6,375 nucleotides of DNA from Chitinophagaceae bacterium. GTDB taxonomy: Bacteria > Bacteroidota > Bacteroidia > Chitinophagales > Chitinophagaceae. The translations under genes were made by a program, and so were the position numbers. The notes beneath the pieces are model-generated. The model did no database searches, was not told the DNA's origin, and worked only from the letters and a program-made list of their open reading frames with translations. Of this stretch, positions 6,078 through 6,375 are shown piece after piece. How positions within the stretch are numbered: the stretch's first letter is position 1; every line of letters begins with the position of its first letter. The stretch spans positions 1 to 6,375 of the forward strand of contig JAHEZA010000153.1 in assembly GCA_023251335.1 (NCBI GenBank), given 5' to 3'.

Positions 6078-6239
6078 ATGAAAAACTTTCTAATTTTTGT
6101 AAGTGCCGTAATATTGGTGATGTTTATTATTACCTTTATCATTTACCCATCAATTATAAAGATCCATGTTGTCCTGGGAATCGCTCTTATTATAGCCGTT
6201 CTTGGATTTTTTAAATTGAAAAGCATGGGACATGTATGA
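6078..6239 (+). CDS. Small two-helix membrane protein (53 residues), function unknown
   Basis: The frame runs from ATG at 6078 to TGA at 6237-6239. The product starts MKNFLIFVSAVILVMFIITF and has two hydrophobic helices, about residues 4-23 and 29-45, separated by a short turn with Pro24 (YPSIIKIH). It ends with a basic tail (FKLKSMGHV). This regular helical-hairpin design is more than chance would usually give in AT-rich DNA, and the lysine after the start is typical of membrane proteins. A promoter-like pair lies directly upstream, which would give a very short or absent leader. It could be an accessory of the upstream kinase, though 245 bp separates them. No family is recognised. Confidence 0.6.
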   Translation: MKNFLIFVSAVILVMFIITFIIYPSIIKIHVVLGIALIIAVLGFFKLKSMGHV

Positions 6240-6375
6240 TTAGATTGACGAAAAATTTATACTTCCGGTTGGCAGGTAATAATCATTATCAAGATAATAG
6301 TACAAGATGGATCATTGGGCTAAAAAGGAGGCTTTTCTGTAATATTTATTGCCGTTAAATCCTCACAATCCTGAT
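6240..6375. other. Window end, no feature recognised
   Basis: These 136 bp are AT-rich with only very short open frames. AAAAG (6323-6327) and CTTTT (6332-6336) could form a five-pair stem, too weak to call a terminator. A gene may begin beyond the right edge. Confidence 0.4.

Overview
The window looks like a chromosomal segment of a Bacteroidota bacterium, most likely Chitinophagaceae or a close relative. I infer this from the AT-rich intergenic DNA, gene starts mostly without strong Shine-Dalgarno sites, promoter-like matches to the Bacteroidota consensus (TTTG, then TAnnTTTG about 20 bp later), a DUF6597-like AraC regulator, and a TPR histidine kinase of a type I associate with this family. 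The assignment is from memory of family features, not from a search.

Layout. Positions 94-924 (+) encode an AraC-family transcription regulator, followed by a hairpin that may terminate it. A tRNA-Ser with anticodon CGA lies on the minus strand at 1109-1193. Its best promoter match runs into a 114-nt inverted-repeat element at 1300-1413. From there to 1970 I see no credible gene. The stretch holds the inverted repeat, short GC-rich hairpin motifs, and pieces resembling dispersed intergenic repeats. Positions 1971-2927 (+) encode a secreted, probably outer-membrane beta-barrel protein of unknown function. After a 400-bp gap, 3330-3800 (+) encodes a small lipoprotein. Thirteen bases later, 3814-5832 (+) encodes a histidine kinase with a secreted TPR region, one membrane segment and a complete cytoplasmic kinase core. 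At 6078-6239 (+) there is a 53-residue two-helix membrane protein. The last 136 bases hold nothing I can call.

How the parts may work together. The lipoprotein and kinase are very probably co-transcribed, and both the lipoprotein and the kinase TPR region are predicted to lie outside the cytoplasmic membrane. The lipoprotein could therefore be a ligand, partner or target of the kinase sensor region; this is inference. No response regulator is encoded in the window. The AraC regulator, tRNA and barrel protein look like independent neighbours. I found no transposase, CRISPR array, phage gene or recognisable defence system. The items most worth follow-up are the inverted repeat next to the tRNA, the lipoprotein/kinase pair and the small membrane protein.
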